Shown: positions 8,744-18,308 of the stretch, piece by piece
How positions within the stretch are numbered: position 1 is the stretch's first letter
Layout: the number at the start of each line of letters is the position of its first letter
Source of the DNA: an uncultured Sphingomonadaceae bacterium
GTDB taxonomy: Bacteria > Pseudomonadota > Alphaproteobacteria > Sphingomonadales > Sphingomonadaceae
DNA length: 64,000 bases
Assembly: GCA_947503245.1 (NCBI GenBank)
Contig: CANNCV010000002.1
Location: 620,001 to 684,000 of the forward strand
Reading direction: 5' to 3'
Notes under the pieces: model-generated
The model's database searches: none
What the model was told of the DNA's origin: nothing
What the model saw: the letters and a program-made list of their open reading frames with translations, nothing else
Translations under genes and position numbers: made by a program

Positions 8744-9631
8744 ATGTCCAAACGCCCTATAAACACCATGCATATATTCGTAGCACCAATGTTGCTAGCT
8801 TCATCCATCGGACTAACCGCACCTGCCTATGCCCAAGAAGACGGGGTAGTAGTAGATGCGGATGTTGATCTTGGCGAATATGAACAAGACGAAGCAGTAG
8901 CGTCTGATTCTGACAAAATCTTTGCCAATATATTCAAAGATGCATTTCCTGCGAATGATGAACCTATTGCGCCGGAACGGCTGGAATTGGGTGAGCAGGT
9001 TGCCTTAAAAATATTGCCGCCTGGCAGTTATCGCCGGATCATGGGCGATACTTTTAATCAATTATTGGAGCCAATGCTGGGCTCATTAAATCACCTGCCT
9101 ATGGCCGAAATTGCTGTATTTTCGGGCGTCTCGGCTGAACAAATTGGCATTAATGACACTGTGACAATGGCTGAGATAACCGCCATTATCGATCCTCATT
9201 TTGAAGAACGACAAAAGATCCTGGTCAAGGTTATGCTGGACATGATGGTAGATGTTACCGACGAGTTTGAACCGACTATCCGAGCAGGTTTGGCAAAAGC
9301 CTATGCGAGAAGATTCACCGCAAATGAATTGGCAGAAATGAACGCCTTTTTTTCCACCGAGACTGGCAGCAAATTCGCTTCAGAAAGTATGTCGATTTAC
9401 ACCAGCCAAGATGTGCTGGCCGCATCCGCCGAGTTGGTGCCCGCTATGTTTGAGCGCATGGCCACTATGAGCGAGATTGTTATTAAAGAGACAGCGCATT
9501 TGCCACCAATCCGGTCTCGTAAGGACTTATCTGACGCCGAGCGTGAAAAATTATACGACCTGTTGGATGTTGATATAACGGACTCAGATGCTGACGCAGA
9601 CAGCGAACAAACACCAGAAGAAGAGTATTAA
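8744..9631 (+). CDS. Exported DUF2059-like protein, third of three
   Basis: 295 aa. A signal peptide covers about residues 1-31 (ending PAYAQE), then an acidic linker. Two DUF2059-like units are suggested: around LNHLPMAEIAVFSGVS and, more clearly, AKAYARRFTANELAEMNAFF then STETGSKFASES. The C-terminal tail is strongly acidic (Asp/Glu-rich, EEEY end). The ATG at 8744 has GGAGG 6 nt upstream, inside the end of the previous gene, so translation is probably coupled. Its stop is 5 nt before gltB. Function unknown; a calcium- or metal-buffering acidic tail is only a guess. Confidence 0.8.
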   Translation: MSKRPINTMHIFVAPMLLASSIGLTAPAYAQEDGVVVDADVDLGEYEQDEAVASDSDKIFANIFKDAFPANDEPIAPERLELGEQVALKILPPGSYRRIMGDTFNQLLEPMLGSLNHLPMAEIAVFSGVSAEQIGINDTVTMAEITAIIDPHFEERQKILVKVMLDMMVDVTDEFEPTIRAGLAKAYARRFTANELAEMNAFFSTETGSKFASESMSIYTSQDVLAASAELVPAMFERMATMSEIVIKETAHLPPIRSRKDLSDAEREKLYDLLDVDITDSDADADSEQTPEEEY

Positions 9632-9636
9632 AAGCA

Positions 9637-12600
9637 ATGCAATTTGCAACTCCTGAACATGAGCGCATGGCGCGTGAAGGCATGTACCGCCCTGAATTTG
9701 AATCAGATGCCTGCGGTGTGGGTCTGGTTGCCTCTACCAATGGGCAGGCTTCGCGCCGTGTTGTTGCGTCGGCCATTGATGCGCTAAAAGCGGTTTGGCA
9801 CCGCGGTGCGGTTGATGCTGATGGCAAGACAGGCGATGGCGCAGGATTGCTGGTGGAATTGCCCGTCCGCTTTTTTGATGATGCCATAGCAGCATCAGGG
9901 CATCAGGTTCTGCAAAATATCCTGGCAGTGGGCATGATATTCCTGCCACGCACTGATTTGAATGCTCAAGAAACGTGCCGCACTCTGGTCGAAGCTGAAA
10001 TCATTGATGCCGGTTTTACTATTTATGGCTGGCGTCAGGTGCCAGTTGATACGTCAGTTATTGGCCAAAAAGCCAACAATACGCGGCCTGAGATCGAGCA
10101 GATTATGATCGCTGGGCCGGAATTTGGCGATGAGGGCCCTGATGACGCCGCCAAAGCAGAATTTGAAAAGCGTCTTTATCTCGTCCGTCGCCGGATTGAA
10201 AAGCGCGTCATTGCTGCGCAGATTAAAGACTTTTATCTTTGCAGCCTGTCCTGCCGCAATATTGTCTATAAAGGCCTGTTCCTCGCGGAAAGTCTGGCCG
10301 TATTCTATCCTGACCTGAATGATGAGCGTTTCATCAGCCGTTTGGCGATCTTCCATCAACGCTATTCCACCAACACCTTTCCGCAATGGTGGCTGGCCCA
10401 GCCTTTTCGTTCGCTCGCACATAATGGTGAAGTGAACACCATCAGGGGCAACAAAAACTGGATGAAAAGCCATGAGATTAAAATGGCCAGTCTGGCTTTT
10501 GGCGATGAATCCGAAGACATAAAGCCGGTTATTCCAGCCGATGCTTCTGACACGGCGGCACTGGATGCGGTGTTTGAGACCATCTGCCGTGCAGGACGCG
10601 ATGCGCCGACAGCCAAATTGATGCTAGTACCGGAAGCATGGCAGCATGACGCCGATATGCCCGAAAGGCATCATGCCATGTACCAATATATGGCAAGCGT
10701 GATGGAACCATGGGATGGCCCCGCAGCCTTGGCCATGACAGATGGCGATTGGGCTGTTGCCGGCGTTGATCGTAATGCTCTGCGTCCGCTGCGCTACACC
10801 CGCACCCGCGATGATTTGCTGGTTATCGGTTCAGAAACCGGCATGGTGGCGATTGATGAGCTGGATGTCATTGAAAAAGGTGCACTTGGCCCGGGTGAAA
10901 TGATCGCCGTGACGCTGAGCGATGGCATGTTGTACAAAGATGATGCCATTAAAAACCGCATTGCCTCCGAACAGCCCTATGAAAATCTGGTCAAACAGTT
11001 TTTGACGCTCAATGACCTGCCAGCCGACAAGACAGCCCAGCCATCGGCATGGAACCGCGCTGAACTAACAGCGCGTCAGGTTGCCGCTGGTCTGACATTG
11101 GAAGATATGGAGCTGATATTGGCGCCCATGGCCGAAGGCGGCAAAGAAGCGATTGGCTCCATGGGCGATGATACACCTTTATCGGTTATCAGTGATAAAC
11201 CGCGTCCTATCAGCCAGTTTTTCCGGCAAAATTTTAGTCAGGTCACTAACCCGCCTATCGACAGCTTGCGCGAACGCCATGTGATGAGCCTAAAAACCCG
11301 CTTTTCCAATCTGGCAAATATATTGGAAGAAGATAGCCAGAATGAAAATGTGCTGGTGCTCGACACACCCGTTTTGTCCAATGATGACTGGTATCGGTTA
11401 AGAGCCAGCTTTGGTAAAAAAGCTGCGGATATCGATTGTACTTATAAAACAGATGATATTGCCCAGGCCAAGAAAAATGGTTCCGCCCTGCGTACCGCCA
11501 TAGCCCGCTTAAGGGTGGAGGCTGAGGAAGCCGTACGCTCCGGCAAGACGGAAATTTTTCTGACTGACGAAACCATAGGCGCAGACAATATTGGCGTCAG
11601 CATGATATTGGCGGTGGCCGGTGTTCATACCCATTTGGTCCGTCAGGGGCTGCGTTCCTTTGCCTCTATCAATGTGCGTTCGGCCGAAGCCATGACAACG
11701 CATGATTTCGCCGTATTAATCGGCGTTGGGGCGACAACCGTGAATGCCTATTTGGCTGAAGCAGCAATCGTTGACCGGCATAATCGCGATTTATGTCCTG
11801 GGCTCACCTTGACTGAAGCCATTGCCAATTACCGCGATGCGATAAGTGAAGGCCTGCGCAAGATCATGGCCAAAATGGGAATATCCGTTATTTCCAGCTA
11901 TCGCGGCGGTTACAATTTTGAAAGCGTCGGCCTGAGCCGCGGACTGGTAAATGACCTGTTCCCCGGCATGCCGTCCAAAATCTCTGGTGAAGGCTATGCC
12001 TCGCTCCAGTTAAATGCGCAGATACGCCATGAAGCGGCCTATGATACGCTGGTTGCGCGCTTGCCCATTGGTGGTTTTTATCGCCAACGGGAAGGCGGCG
12101 AAACGCACGGTTATTCCGCCGATATGATGCATATGCTGCAAACCGCTGTCGCCAATGACAGCTATTCCACCTATCGCCGCTTTGCCAAAGCGCTGGAGGA
12201 CCAGCCGCCCATGGCGCTGCGCGATTTGATGGAGTTCACCAATGTGCGCGAGCCAGTGGCACTGGACGAAGTCGAAGCGATCACCGAAATCCGCAAACGG
12301 TTTATCACCCCCGGCATGTCGCTAGGCGCGTTGTCGCCAGAGGCTCATGAAACACTGGCCATCGCTATGAACCGGATCGGCGCGAAAGCCGTATCGGGTG
12401 AAGGCGGCGAGTCCAAGGAACGCTATCAGCCCTATAGCAATGGTGATAATGGCAATAGCGCGATTAAACAGGTCGCATCGGGCCGCTTCGGTGTTACCGC
12501 TGAATATCTCGGCGCCTGTGAAGAGATAGAAATTAAGGTCGCACAAGGTGCAAAGCCAGGTGAAGGCGGACAACTACCGGGCTTTAAGGTAAGTGAGTTT

Positions 12601-14184
12601 ATTGCAAAATTGCGCCACTCGACCCCGGGTGTGACATTGATCAGCCCGCCACCGCACCACGACATCTACTCCATCGAAGATCTGGCACAGCTGATTTACG
12701 ATCTGAAACAGATCAACCCACGCGCACGGGTGTGTGTGAAGCTGGTAGCGTCTGCCGGTATTGGCACCATTGCCGCTGGTGTGGCCAAAGCCCATGCCGA
12801 TGTCATTCTGGTCTCTGGCCATAATGGCGGCACAGGTGCCTCACCGCAAACCAGCATCAAACATGCAGGCACGCCATGGGAGATGGGCCTTTCTGAGGTC
12901 AATCAGGTTCTGACACTCAACAATTTGCGCCATCGTATCCGGTTGCGGACAGATGGTGGCCTGAAAACCGGCCGCGATATCGTTATTGCTGCGATTTTGG
13001 GCGCTGAAGAATATGGCATCGGCACATTGAGCCTTGTCGCCATGGGCTGCATCATGGTCCGCCAGTGTCACAGCAATACCTGCCCCGTTGGTGTGTGTGT
13101 GCAGGATGAACGGCTGCGTGAGAAATTCACTGGAACGCCGGAAAAAGTCATCAATTTGATGACCTTCATCGCAGAAGATGTCCGCGCCATATTGGCCAAG
13201 CTGGGTTATCGCTCTCTGGATGAGATTATTGGACGCACCGAATTGCTACGCCAAGTCAGCCGTGGTGCTGAGCATCTTGACGATTTGGACCTTAATCCGA
13301 TCTTGGCCAAAGTTGATGCGCCAGATGACGCGCGCCGCTTCAATGTACCGGGTGATCGCAACCCTGTTCCGGATAGTCTGGATGCACAGATGTTGCGTGA
13401 CGCAGCGCCAGTGTTTGAGCGCCGCGAAAAGATGCAAATGGCCTATAATGTCAGCAACACGCACCGCGCAGTTGGCACACGCTTGTCTGCGGAAATTACA
13501 GAGCGTTTTGGCATGCGGTCCTTGTCACATGGCTATGTCCATGTCCGGTTGCGTGGCAGTGCTGGCCAATCATTGGGTGCATTTTTGTGCCAAGGGATAC
13601 GGCTCGAAGTCTTTGGTGATGCCAATGACTATGTCGGCAAAGGATTGTCAGGCGGTATTATCTCAGTCCGCCCTACTGTTAGCTCATCATTGGTAAGCCA
13701 AGATAATGTCATCATCGGCAACACCGTATTATATGGCGCGACATCGGGCTATCTTTTCGCGGCTGGCCGCGCAGGTGAACGCTTTGCCGTTCGCAATAGC
13801 GGCGCACAAGTTGTCGTCGAAGGTATTGGCGCAAATGGCTGCGAATATATGACGGGCGGCGTTGCGGTTATCTTGGGCAAGACCGGAAGCAATTTCGGTG
13901 CGGGCATGACCGGCGGCATGGCCTATGTGCTTGACCTGAAAGACGAGTTTGAAAAACGCGCAAACCCTGAATCCATCACGTGGCAACGCTTGGACAGTGC
14001 GCATTGGGAAACCCAATTGCGCGAACTGATTGAACAGCATGTACAGATGACCGCGAGCAAATGGGGTCAGGAAATTCTGGATGGATGGGACAATTACAGC
14101 ACCAAATTCTGGCAAATTTGCCCGAAAGAAATGGTGGACCGTTTGCCAGTGCCGTTAAGCGAAACCGCTATTGCTGCGGAATAG
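9637..14184 (+). CDS. gltB: Glutamate synthase (NADPH) large subunit
   Basis: 1,515-aa alpha subunit of GOGAT. A short propeptide precedes the N-terminal nucleophile Cys26 (FESDACGVGLVA), which opens the glutaminase domain. The middle has the FMN/synthase domain with EGGESKERY and KPGEGGQLPG. The [3Fe-4S] cluster cysteines are in CIMVRQCHSNTCPVGVC. The last ~250 residues form the GXGXG beta-helix (GGIISVRP, GATSGYLFAAGRAGERFAVRNSG, YMTGGVAVILG). Length is typical. Last gene of the operon; a perfect 12-bp terminator stem follows. In most bacteria gltB and gltD are adjacent, so the three intervening genes are an oddity. Confidence 0.98.
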   Translation: MQFATPEHERMAREGMYRPEFESDACGVGLVASTNGQASRRVVASAIDALKAVWHRGAVDADGKTGDGAGLLVELPVRFFDDAIAASGHQVLQNILAVGMIFLPRTDLNAQETCRTLVEAEIIDAGFTIYGWRQVPVDTSVIGQKANNTRPEIEQIMIAGPEFGDEGPDDAAKAEFEKRLYLVRRRIEKRVIAAQIKDFYLCSLSCRNIVYKGLFLAESLAVFYPDLNDERFISRLAIFHQRYSTNTFPQWWLAQPFRSLAHNGEVNTIRGNKNWMKSHEIKMASLAFGDESEDIKPVIPADASDTAALDAVFETICRAGRDAPTAKLMLVPEAWQHDADMPERHHAMYQYMASVMEPWDGPAALAMTDGDWAVAGVDRNALRPLRYTRTRDDLLVIGSETGMVAIDELDVIEKGALGPGEMIAVTLSDGMLYKDDAIKNRIASEQPYENLVKQFLTLNDLPADKTAQPSAWNRAELTARQVAAGLTLEDMELILAPMAEGGKEAIGSMGDDTPLSVISDKPRPISQFFRQNFSQVTNPPIDSLRERHVMSLKTRFSNLANILEEDSQNENVLVLDTPVLSNDDWYRLRASFGKKAADIDCTYKTDDIAQAKKNGSALRTAIARLRVEAEEAVRSGKTEIFLTDETIGADNIGVSMILAVAGVHTHLVRQGLRSFASINVRSAEAMTTHDFAVLIGVGATTVNAYLAEAAIVDRHNRDLCPGLTLTEAIANYRDAISEGLRKIMAKMGISVISSYRGGYNFESVGLSRGLVNDLFPGMPSKISGEGYASLQLNAQIRHEAAYDTLVARLPIGGFYRQREGGETHGYSADMMHMLQTAVANDSYSTYRRFAKALEDQPPMALRDLMEFTNVREPVALDEVEAITEIRKRFITPGMSLGALSPEAHETLAIAMNRIGAKAVSGEGGESKERYQPYSNGDNGNSAIKQVASGRFGVTAEYLGACEEIEIKVAQGAKPGEGGQLPGFKVSEFIAKLRHSTPGVTLISPPPHHDIYSIEDLAQLIYDLKQINPRARVCVKLVASAGIGTIAAGVAKAHADVILVSGHNGGTGASPQTSIKHAGTPWEMGLSEVNQVLTLNNLRHRIRLRTDGGLKTGRDIVIAAILGAEEYGIGTLSLVAMGCIMVRQCHSNTCPVGVCVQDERLREKFTGTPEKVINLMTFIAEDVRAILAKLGYRSLDEIIGRTELLRQVSRGAEHLDDLDLNPILAKVDAPDDARRFNVPGDRNPVPDSLDAQMLRDAAPVFERREKMQMAYNVSNTHRAVGTRLSAEITERFGMRSLSHGYVHVRLRGSAGQSLGAFLCQGIRLEVFGDANDYVGKGLSGGIISVRPTVSSSLVSQDNVIIGNTVLYGATSGYLFAAGRAGERFAVRNSGAQVVVEGIGANGCEYMTGGVAVILGKTGSNFGAGMTGGMAYVLDLKDEFEKRANPESITWQRLDSAHWETQLRELIEQHVQMTASKWGQEILDGWDNYSTKFWQICPKEMVDRLPVPLSETAIAAE

Positions 14185-14210
14185 TCGGTTTTACTAAAAC
14201 CAGACACATA

Positions 14211-14240
14211 AAACCCCTCTGCTGATAGGCAGAGGGGTTT
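14211..14240 (+). terminator. Strong bidirectional terminator after gltB
   Basis: Perfect 12-bp inverted repeat: AAACCCCTCTGC (14211-14222) and GCAGAGGGGTTT (14229-14240), 6-nt loop. The T and A ends allow it to act on both strands, ending gltB and the convergent outer-membrane protein gene. Confidence 0.92.
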
Positions 14241-14256
14241 TATCATGCACATATAA

Positions 14257-14784
14257 TCAGAAATTATATTGTACGCCCACAGTCGCTCGTACGGTGTCAA
14301 AGCCGATTGTGTCGACGACAAGACGGAGGCCGATATTGTTGCCTGTGCTGATCTGCCCACCAACTCCAACAAGATAATCGCCGTCACTATCGTCTAGGCC
14401 AGCCGGAACGCCTCCGCCAACGATATTTCCCAGGTCAAAGTCTACTTCCTGATAACCACCACGAAGGAAGACCTGGCCATTATTGCCTACCCGTGTGCCG
14501 AGCTTGGCGGCAATGCCATATTCGCTATCAATATCGCTTGTACCGAAATGGTAATTGCCTTCAAGGCCGATAATAATCGTCTCACCAATTGGCACGTCAA
14601 CACCAGCATAGCCGCCCAAGATGATGCCATCTACCGTACCGACAATTGGAAGATCACCAACATCGTGATATCCAGCACTGGCACCGACATAAAATTCAGC
14701 TTGTGTATCATTGCTTTGCGCCATTGCGGGCGATGCCGCAGTGGCAGCGCCAATTGCCAAAATTGAAATAATAGTCTTTTTCAT
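14257..14784 (-). CDS. Outer-membrane beta-barrel protein (OmpA/OmpX-like porin fold)
   Basis: 175 aa. A signal peptide (MKKTIISILAIGAATAASPAMAQ) is followed by alternating strands with many Gly and aromatic residues (FYVGASAGYHDVG, ILGGYAGVDVPIG, FLRGGYQEVDFDLG) and a C-terminal Phe (VGVQYNF), which is the barrel-assembly signal. Probably an eight-stranded barrel of the 'outer membrane protein beta-barrel' (OMP_b-brl) type. No OmpA peptidoglycan-binding domain. I took the ATG at 14784 because AGGAG lies ~5 nt upstream; an ATG at 14823 would put 13 residues before the signal peptide. Confidence 0.88.
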   Translation of the reverse strand: MKKTIISILAIGAATAASPAMAQSNDTQAEFYVGASAGYHDVGDLPIVGTVDGIILGGYAGVDVPIGETIIIGLEGNYHFGTSDIDSEYGIAAKLGTRVGNNGQVFLRGGYQEVDFDLGNIVGGGVPAGLDDSDGDYLVGVGGQISTGNNIGLRLVVDTIGFDTVRATVGVQYNF

Positions 14785-15007
14785 ATCAACTCCTATTGAA
14801 CACCCCTGTTCGAGCAAAGACATATTATTATGAATTTGAATTACAAGTGAACACCTTCACAAAACAATCTTCCGCTGCTGCACATATATGTCTTCACTGG
14901 TGCGATCAGTCTGTGGCGCAAAGTGAAGAGCCATTTGTCCACCACATATCGCCAGTTTCATCATAATGACTGTGGACGATTCTCTCTGGCTGCTGCAAAA
15001 GAGGGGT

Positions 15008-15679
15008 ATGTGGCAACTTTACCAATTCCCTCTCTGTCCCTTTTCACGCAAGGTGCGGTTGCTGATGAGTGAGAAGAGCATTGGCTATGAACTTGTGGCC
15101 GAGCATCCATGGGAAATGCGTGACGATTTTCTTGATCTCAACCCTGCTGGCCGCACGCCAGTGCTTGCCAATACAGAACGCAAACTGGTCCTGAAAGACA
15201 GCCGCGCCATTTGCGAATATCTGGAAGAGACCGAGGACCGCAATCCTTTATTGGGTGGAACCGCCACATATCGCGCCGAAATACGCCGCTTGGTCGCATT
15301 GTTTGAAGAACATTTCTATGGCGATGTCGTGGCGCCGCTGCTTCATGAGCGAATGAAGAAGCGCTTGGTAACACGTGAATCGCCCAATGCGAGTATCCTG
15401 CGTGAGGCTATGCGCCGTGCAAACACCCATCTCGATTATCTCGACTATCTGGTCGATAGTCGTTCATGGCTTGCTGGCTCAACTTTAAGCATGGCCGACC
15501 TTGCTGCTGCTGCGCAAATTTCTGTTGCAGATTATCTAGGCGGGATAGATTGGGCTGGCCATAGTCAGGCACATACATGGTATAGCGTGCTCAAATCGCG
15601 GCCATCATTCCGGCCATTATTGGCTGATCGTATGGGCGGCATTAATCCGCCCAAACATTATCCGGATGTGGATTTTTGA
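15008..15679 (+). CDS. fzlA: Glutathione S-transferase-fold protein, probable FzlA-type FtsZ-binding protein
   Basis: 223 aa. The thioredoxin-like N-terminal half (LYQFPLCPFSRKVRLLMSEK) and all-helical C-terminal half (SMADLAAAAQISVADYLG) show the GST fold. The protein ends in a short conserved-looking tail, PPKHYPDVDF, which resembles the C-terminal tail that in Caulobacter FzlA binds FtsZ and supports constriction. I infer FzlA from overall resemblance and this tail; it could instead be an ordinary GST. The ATG at 15008 gives the family-type start (MWQLYQFPLCPFSRK), but the ribosome-binding site is poorly spaced; an ATG at 14966 would add 14 residues. Confidence 0.7.
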   Translation: MWQLYQFPLCPFSRKVRLLMSEKSIGYELVAEHPWEMRDDFLDLNPAGRTPVLANTERKLVLKDSRAICEYLEETEDRNPLLGGTATYRAEIRRLVALFEEHFYGDVVAPLLHERMKKRLVTRESPNASILREAMRRANTHLDYLDYLVDSRSWLAGSTLSMADLAAAAQISVADYLGGIDWAGHSQAHTWYSVLKSRPSFRPLLADRMGGINPPKHYPDVDF

Positions 15680-15710
15680 CGCAGCACTCGCACAACTAAC
15701 CGCTATGATA

Positions 15711-16163
15711 CTATGCTGACTTCTCCATGGTGACTTTGTCCATGCCGGGAGCATAGCCATCAGCTTCAAACCGTGTGCGGCGAAAACCCATATGTTCAAA
15801 AAAAGGTGCAATTTGCGGCGTAGTATTAAGCTGGATGGATTGCACATTATCCAATGCACCTATGCGTTGCAGCCGAACCTCTGTTAAAAGTCGACCCAGC
15901 CCTGATTTATGCTGGCTTCTGTCTACCATTCCCCATGTGAAGCTTATGGTGGTTCCATCATCTTCACGCGCAAAGCCGCCACAGCCTACAATCGCGCCCT
16001 GCTGCTCAAGCACCAGATAAGGGCCACGCGGATCATCAAGAAAGCTCTCAAACAAGGGGCGTTCTGAAGGGTCAAAATAAGGCGGTGTATTGCCATCAAA
16101 AATCGCCAGACACGCGGCCTTGTCAGCCGGTGTGTAATTGCGTGCTATTGGCTTAGACGTCAT
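15711..16163 (-). CDS. GNAT-family N-acetyltransferase
   Basis: 150 aa. The GNAT signature is present: VGCGGFAREDDGTTISFTWG, then HKSGLGRLLTEVRL, the acetyl-CoA pyrophosphate loop (Q/R-x-x-G-x-G/A pattern), and a C-terminal HMGFRRT. The substrate is unknown. It lies 9 nt downstream of ubiG on the same strand and is probably co-transcribed with it. Convergent with the FzlA-like gene. Confidence 0.85.
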   Translation of the reverse strand: MTSKPIARNYTPADKAACLAIFDGNTPPYFDPSERPLFESFLDDPRGPYLVLEQQGAIVGCGGFAREDDGTTISFTWGMVDRSQHKSGLGRLLTEVRLQRIGALDNVQSIQLNTTPQIAPFFEHMGFRRTRFEADGYAPGMDKVTMEKSA

Positions 16164-16172
16164 GCAAGCGAC

Positions 16173-16916
16173 CTAATTGCTGCGCGTGAAACAAGCAATA
16201 TAGTTGAGCTGAACATTGTCACCCAAATGCAAGCCCCGCAGCGGATCAAAAGCGATGCCCGTAAGTGCGGACATTTTCATGCCCAGTTCTGCAAACATGC
16301 TTTCAATCTCTTCAGGGACCAAAAATTTGTCCCAATCATGGGTTCCGCGCGGGATCATGCCCATTAATTCGGCGCCATCGACCATCAGCAATTTTGATAA
16401 TGTTGTGCGATTGGGTGTGGACAGGATTAACAGACCATCATCCGCCAAATGCTCCACCAATGCCGCAGCAAATTGCGCCGGGTCGGCAACATGTTCAATC
16501 ACCTCTAGCGCGGTCACCAGATCGAAATTTTTATCCGCCAATTGTTCAACAGGCACAGCACGATAATCTATCTCTAATCCGCTGAGCAAAGCATGTGCCT
16601 TTGCCGCTTCCACATTTTCTGGCGCAGCATCCAATGCGGTTACTGTGCCGCCCATCCGCGCTAAAGGCTCGCTGAGCAGCCCTGCCCCGCACCCTACATC
16701 AAGCACGCGCTTACCTGCTAACGGTTTACGCTCACGTTCTGAAACAGCAAAATGCCGGCCAATGGCTTCTCTAATATAGCGCAGCCGAACAGGGTTAAGT
16801 TTGTGCAACATGGCAGAGCTGCCCTTTGGATCCCACCAATCAGCCGCCAGCTTGCCAAAATGCTCAGCCTCAGAAGAGACGATTGATCCGTTTTGTGATG
16901 CAGCTCTACTTGCCAT
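16173..16916 (-). CDS. ubiG: Ubiquinone biosynthesis O-methyltransferase
   Basis: 247-aa SAM-dependent methyltransferase carrying out the two O-methylations (2-polyprenyl-6-hydroxyphenol and demethylubiquinol) of ubiquinone synthesis. Seen: EAEHFGKLAADWWDPKGSS at the start, a UbiG signature; the SAM motif I VLDVGCGAGLLSEPLARMG; and VEVIEHV-like ALEVIEHVADP. A typical UbiG is 230-250 aa. The ATG at 16916 has GGGGA 7 nt before it. It is divergent from lysC, an arrangement common in alphaproteobacteria. coq7 for the same pathway lies at 26.6 kb. Confidence 0.96.
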   Translation of the reverse strand: MASRAASQNGSIVSSEAEHFGKLAADWWDPKGSSAMLHKLNPVRLRYIREAIGRHFAVSERERKPLAGKRVLDVGCGAGLLSEPLARMGGTVTALDAAPENVEAAKAHALLSGLEIDYRAVPVEQLADKNFDLVTALEVIEHVADPAQFAAALVEHLADDGLLILSTPNRTTLSKLLMVDGAELMGMIPRGTHDWDKFLVPEEIESMFAELGMKMSALTGIAFDPLRGLHLGDNVQLNYIACFTRSN

Positions 16917-17042
16917 CGCTCTTTCCCCTGACTATCAGCATGTTACGTTTTCTACACCCAATATGGTGTTTTTGCGAACAATAAGAAGCTTTAGATGGTC
17001 AATCTGTAAAGTGCGGCCAAAATTTTTCAGGATTGCCCGCTC

Positions 17043-18302
17043 ATGGCACGCATCGTAATGAAATTTGGTGGCACCTCAATGGCGGGCATAGAACGCATCC
17101 GCCGGGTGGCCGAAATCGTAAAAGCACAGGCCGATAGAGGCGATGAAGTGGCCGTTGTGGTTTCTGCCATGGCGGGGGAAACCGACCGGCTGATCAATTT
17201 CTGCCGCGAGGCCAGCCCGCTTTATGATCCGCAGGAATATGATGTGGTGCTGGCCAGTGGTGAACAGGTCACCAGCGGACTGCTCGCGATCACATTACAG
17301 GCCATGGGCGTATCGGCGCGCAGCTGGCTGGGTTGGCAAATCCCCATCATGACCGACGCCGCCCATAGCAAGGCGCGCGTTGATGATATTGAAGCTGGCG
17401 ACATGCTGGGCAGCATGAAGGCAGGCAGTGTTGCGGTTATTCCCGGCTTTCAGGGACGCAGCGAAGATGGCCGCATTGCCACATTGGGCCGCGGCGGTTC
17501 TGATACCAGCGCCGTGGCGGTTGCCGCTGCGCTAGAGGCGGACCGCTGCGATATCTACACCGATGTTGACGGCATATATACGACCGATCCGCGCATTGTG
17601 GCGCGCGCGCAAAAGCTGAAAGCCGTTACCTTTGAAGAGATATTAGAATTGGCCAGTGTCGGGGCGAAGGTGATGCAGACCCGTTCCGTCGGGCTGGCCA
17701 TGCGGAAAAATGTGGCGATACAGGTCTTGTCTTCCTTCACCGAAGAAGGCGCACCCGTGGCGGATGATCTGCCCGGCACGATGATCGTCAGCGAAGAAGA
17801 AATGGAGAAATTGGGCGTGGAACAGCAATTGATCACCGGCATCGCCGCCGACAAGAATGAAGCCAAAGTGACACTGACACGCGTTGCCGATACGCCCGGC
17901 TCTGTGGCAGCGATCTTTGCGCCGCTGGCGGAAGCCGCCATCAATGTTGATATGATTATTCAGAATGTCGGGCGCGATAAGGGCGAGACCGATGTGACCT
18001 TCACCGTGCCCATGGCCGATCTGACCAAAGCGCTCGACCTGTTGGAAAAGGCGCAGGACAAGGTGGGCTATAACCGCTTGCTGCACGATACGCGGGTGGC
18101 AAAAATCTCTGCCGTTGGCGTGGGCATGCGCAGCAATGCCGGTATCGCCAGCACCATGTTCGGCGCATTGGCTGATCGCGGCATCAATATTCAGGCCATC
18201 ACCACGTCAGAGATTAAGGTGAGCGTGCTGATCCACGAAGACGAAACCGAGCTGGCCGTGCGCGTATTGCACACCGCTTACGGTTTGGATGGAGAGGGTT
18301 GA
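17043..18302 (+). CDS. lysC: Aspartate kinase
   Basis: 419-aa enzyme for the first step of the Lys/Thr/Met pathway, making aspartyl phosphate. Seen: KFGGTSM at residues 7-13, the kinase signature; GRGGSDTSAVAVA near residue 150, nucleotide site; two ACT regulatory domains in the last ~150 residues (VADTPGSVAAIFAPLAEAAI and GVGMRSNAGIASTMFGALADRG). These bind lysine/threonine for feedback control. Typical length for a monofunctional class. The gene looks more GC-rich than its neighbours by eye. No lysine riboswitch was seen upstream. Confidence 0.97.
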   Translation: MARIVMKFGGTSMAGIERIRRVAEIVKAQADRGDEVAVVVSAMAGETDRLINFCREASPLYDPQEYDVVLASGEQVTSGLLAITLQAMGVSARSWLGWQIPIMTDAAHSKARVDDIEAGDMLGSMKAGSVAVIPGFQGRSEDGRIATLGRGGSDTSAVAVAAALEADRCDIYTDVDGIYTTDPRIVARAQKLKAVTFEEILELASVGAKVMQTRSVGLAMRKNVAIQVLSSFTEEGAPVADDLPGTMIVSEEEMEKLGVEQQLITGIAADKNEAKVTLTRVADTPGSVAAIFAPLAEAAINVDMIIQNVGRDKGETDVTFTVPMADLTKALDLLEKAQDKVGYNRLLHDTRVAKISAVGVGMRSNAGIASTMFGALADRGINIQAITTSEIKVSVLIHEDETELAVRVLHTAYGLDGEG

Positions 18303-18308
18303 GGGCGC

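Noticed and set aside
16917-17042. Possible lysine riboswitch upstream of lysC
   Set aside because: The ubiG-lysC spacer is only about 126 nt, too short for a lysine riboswitch, and none of its conserved stems is visible.
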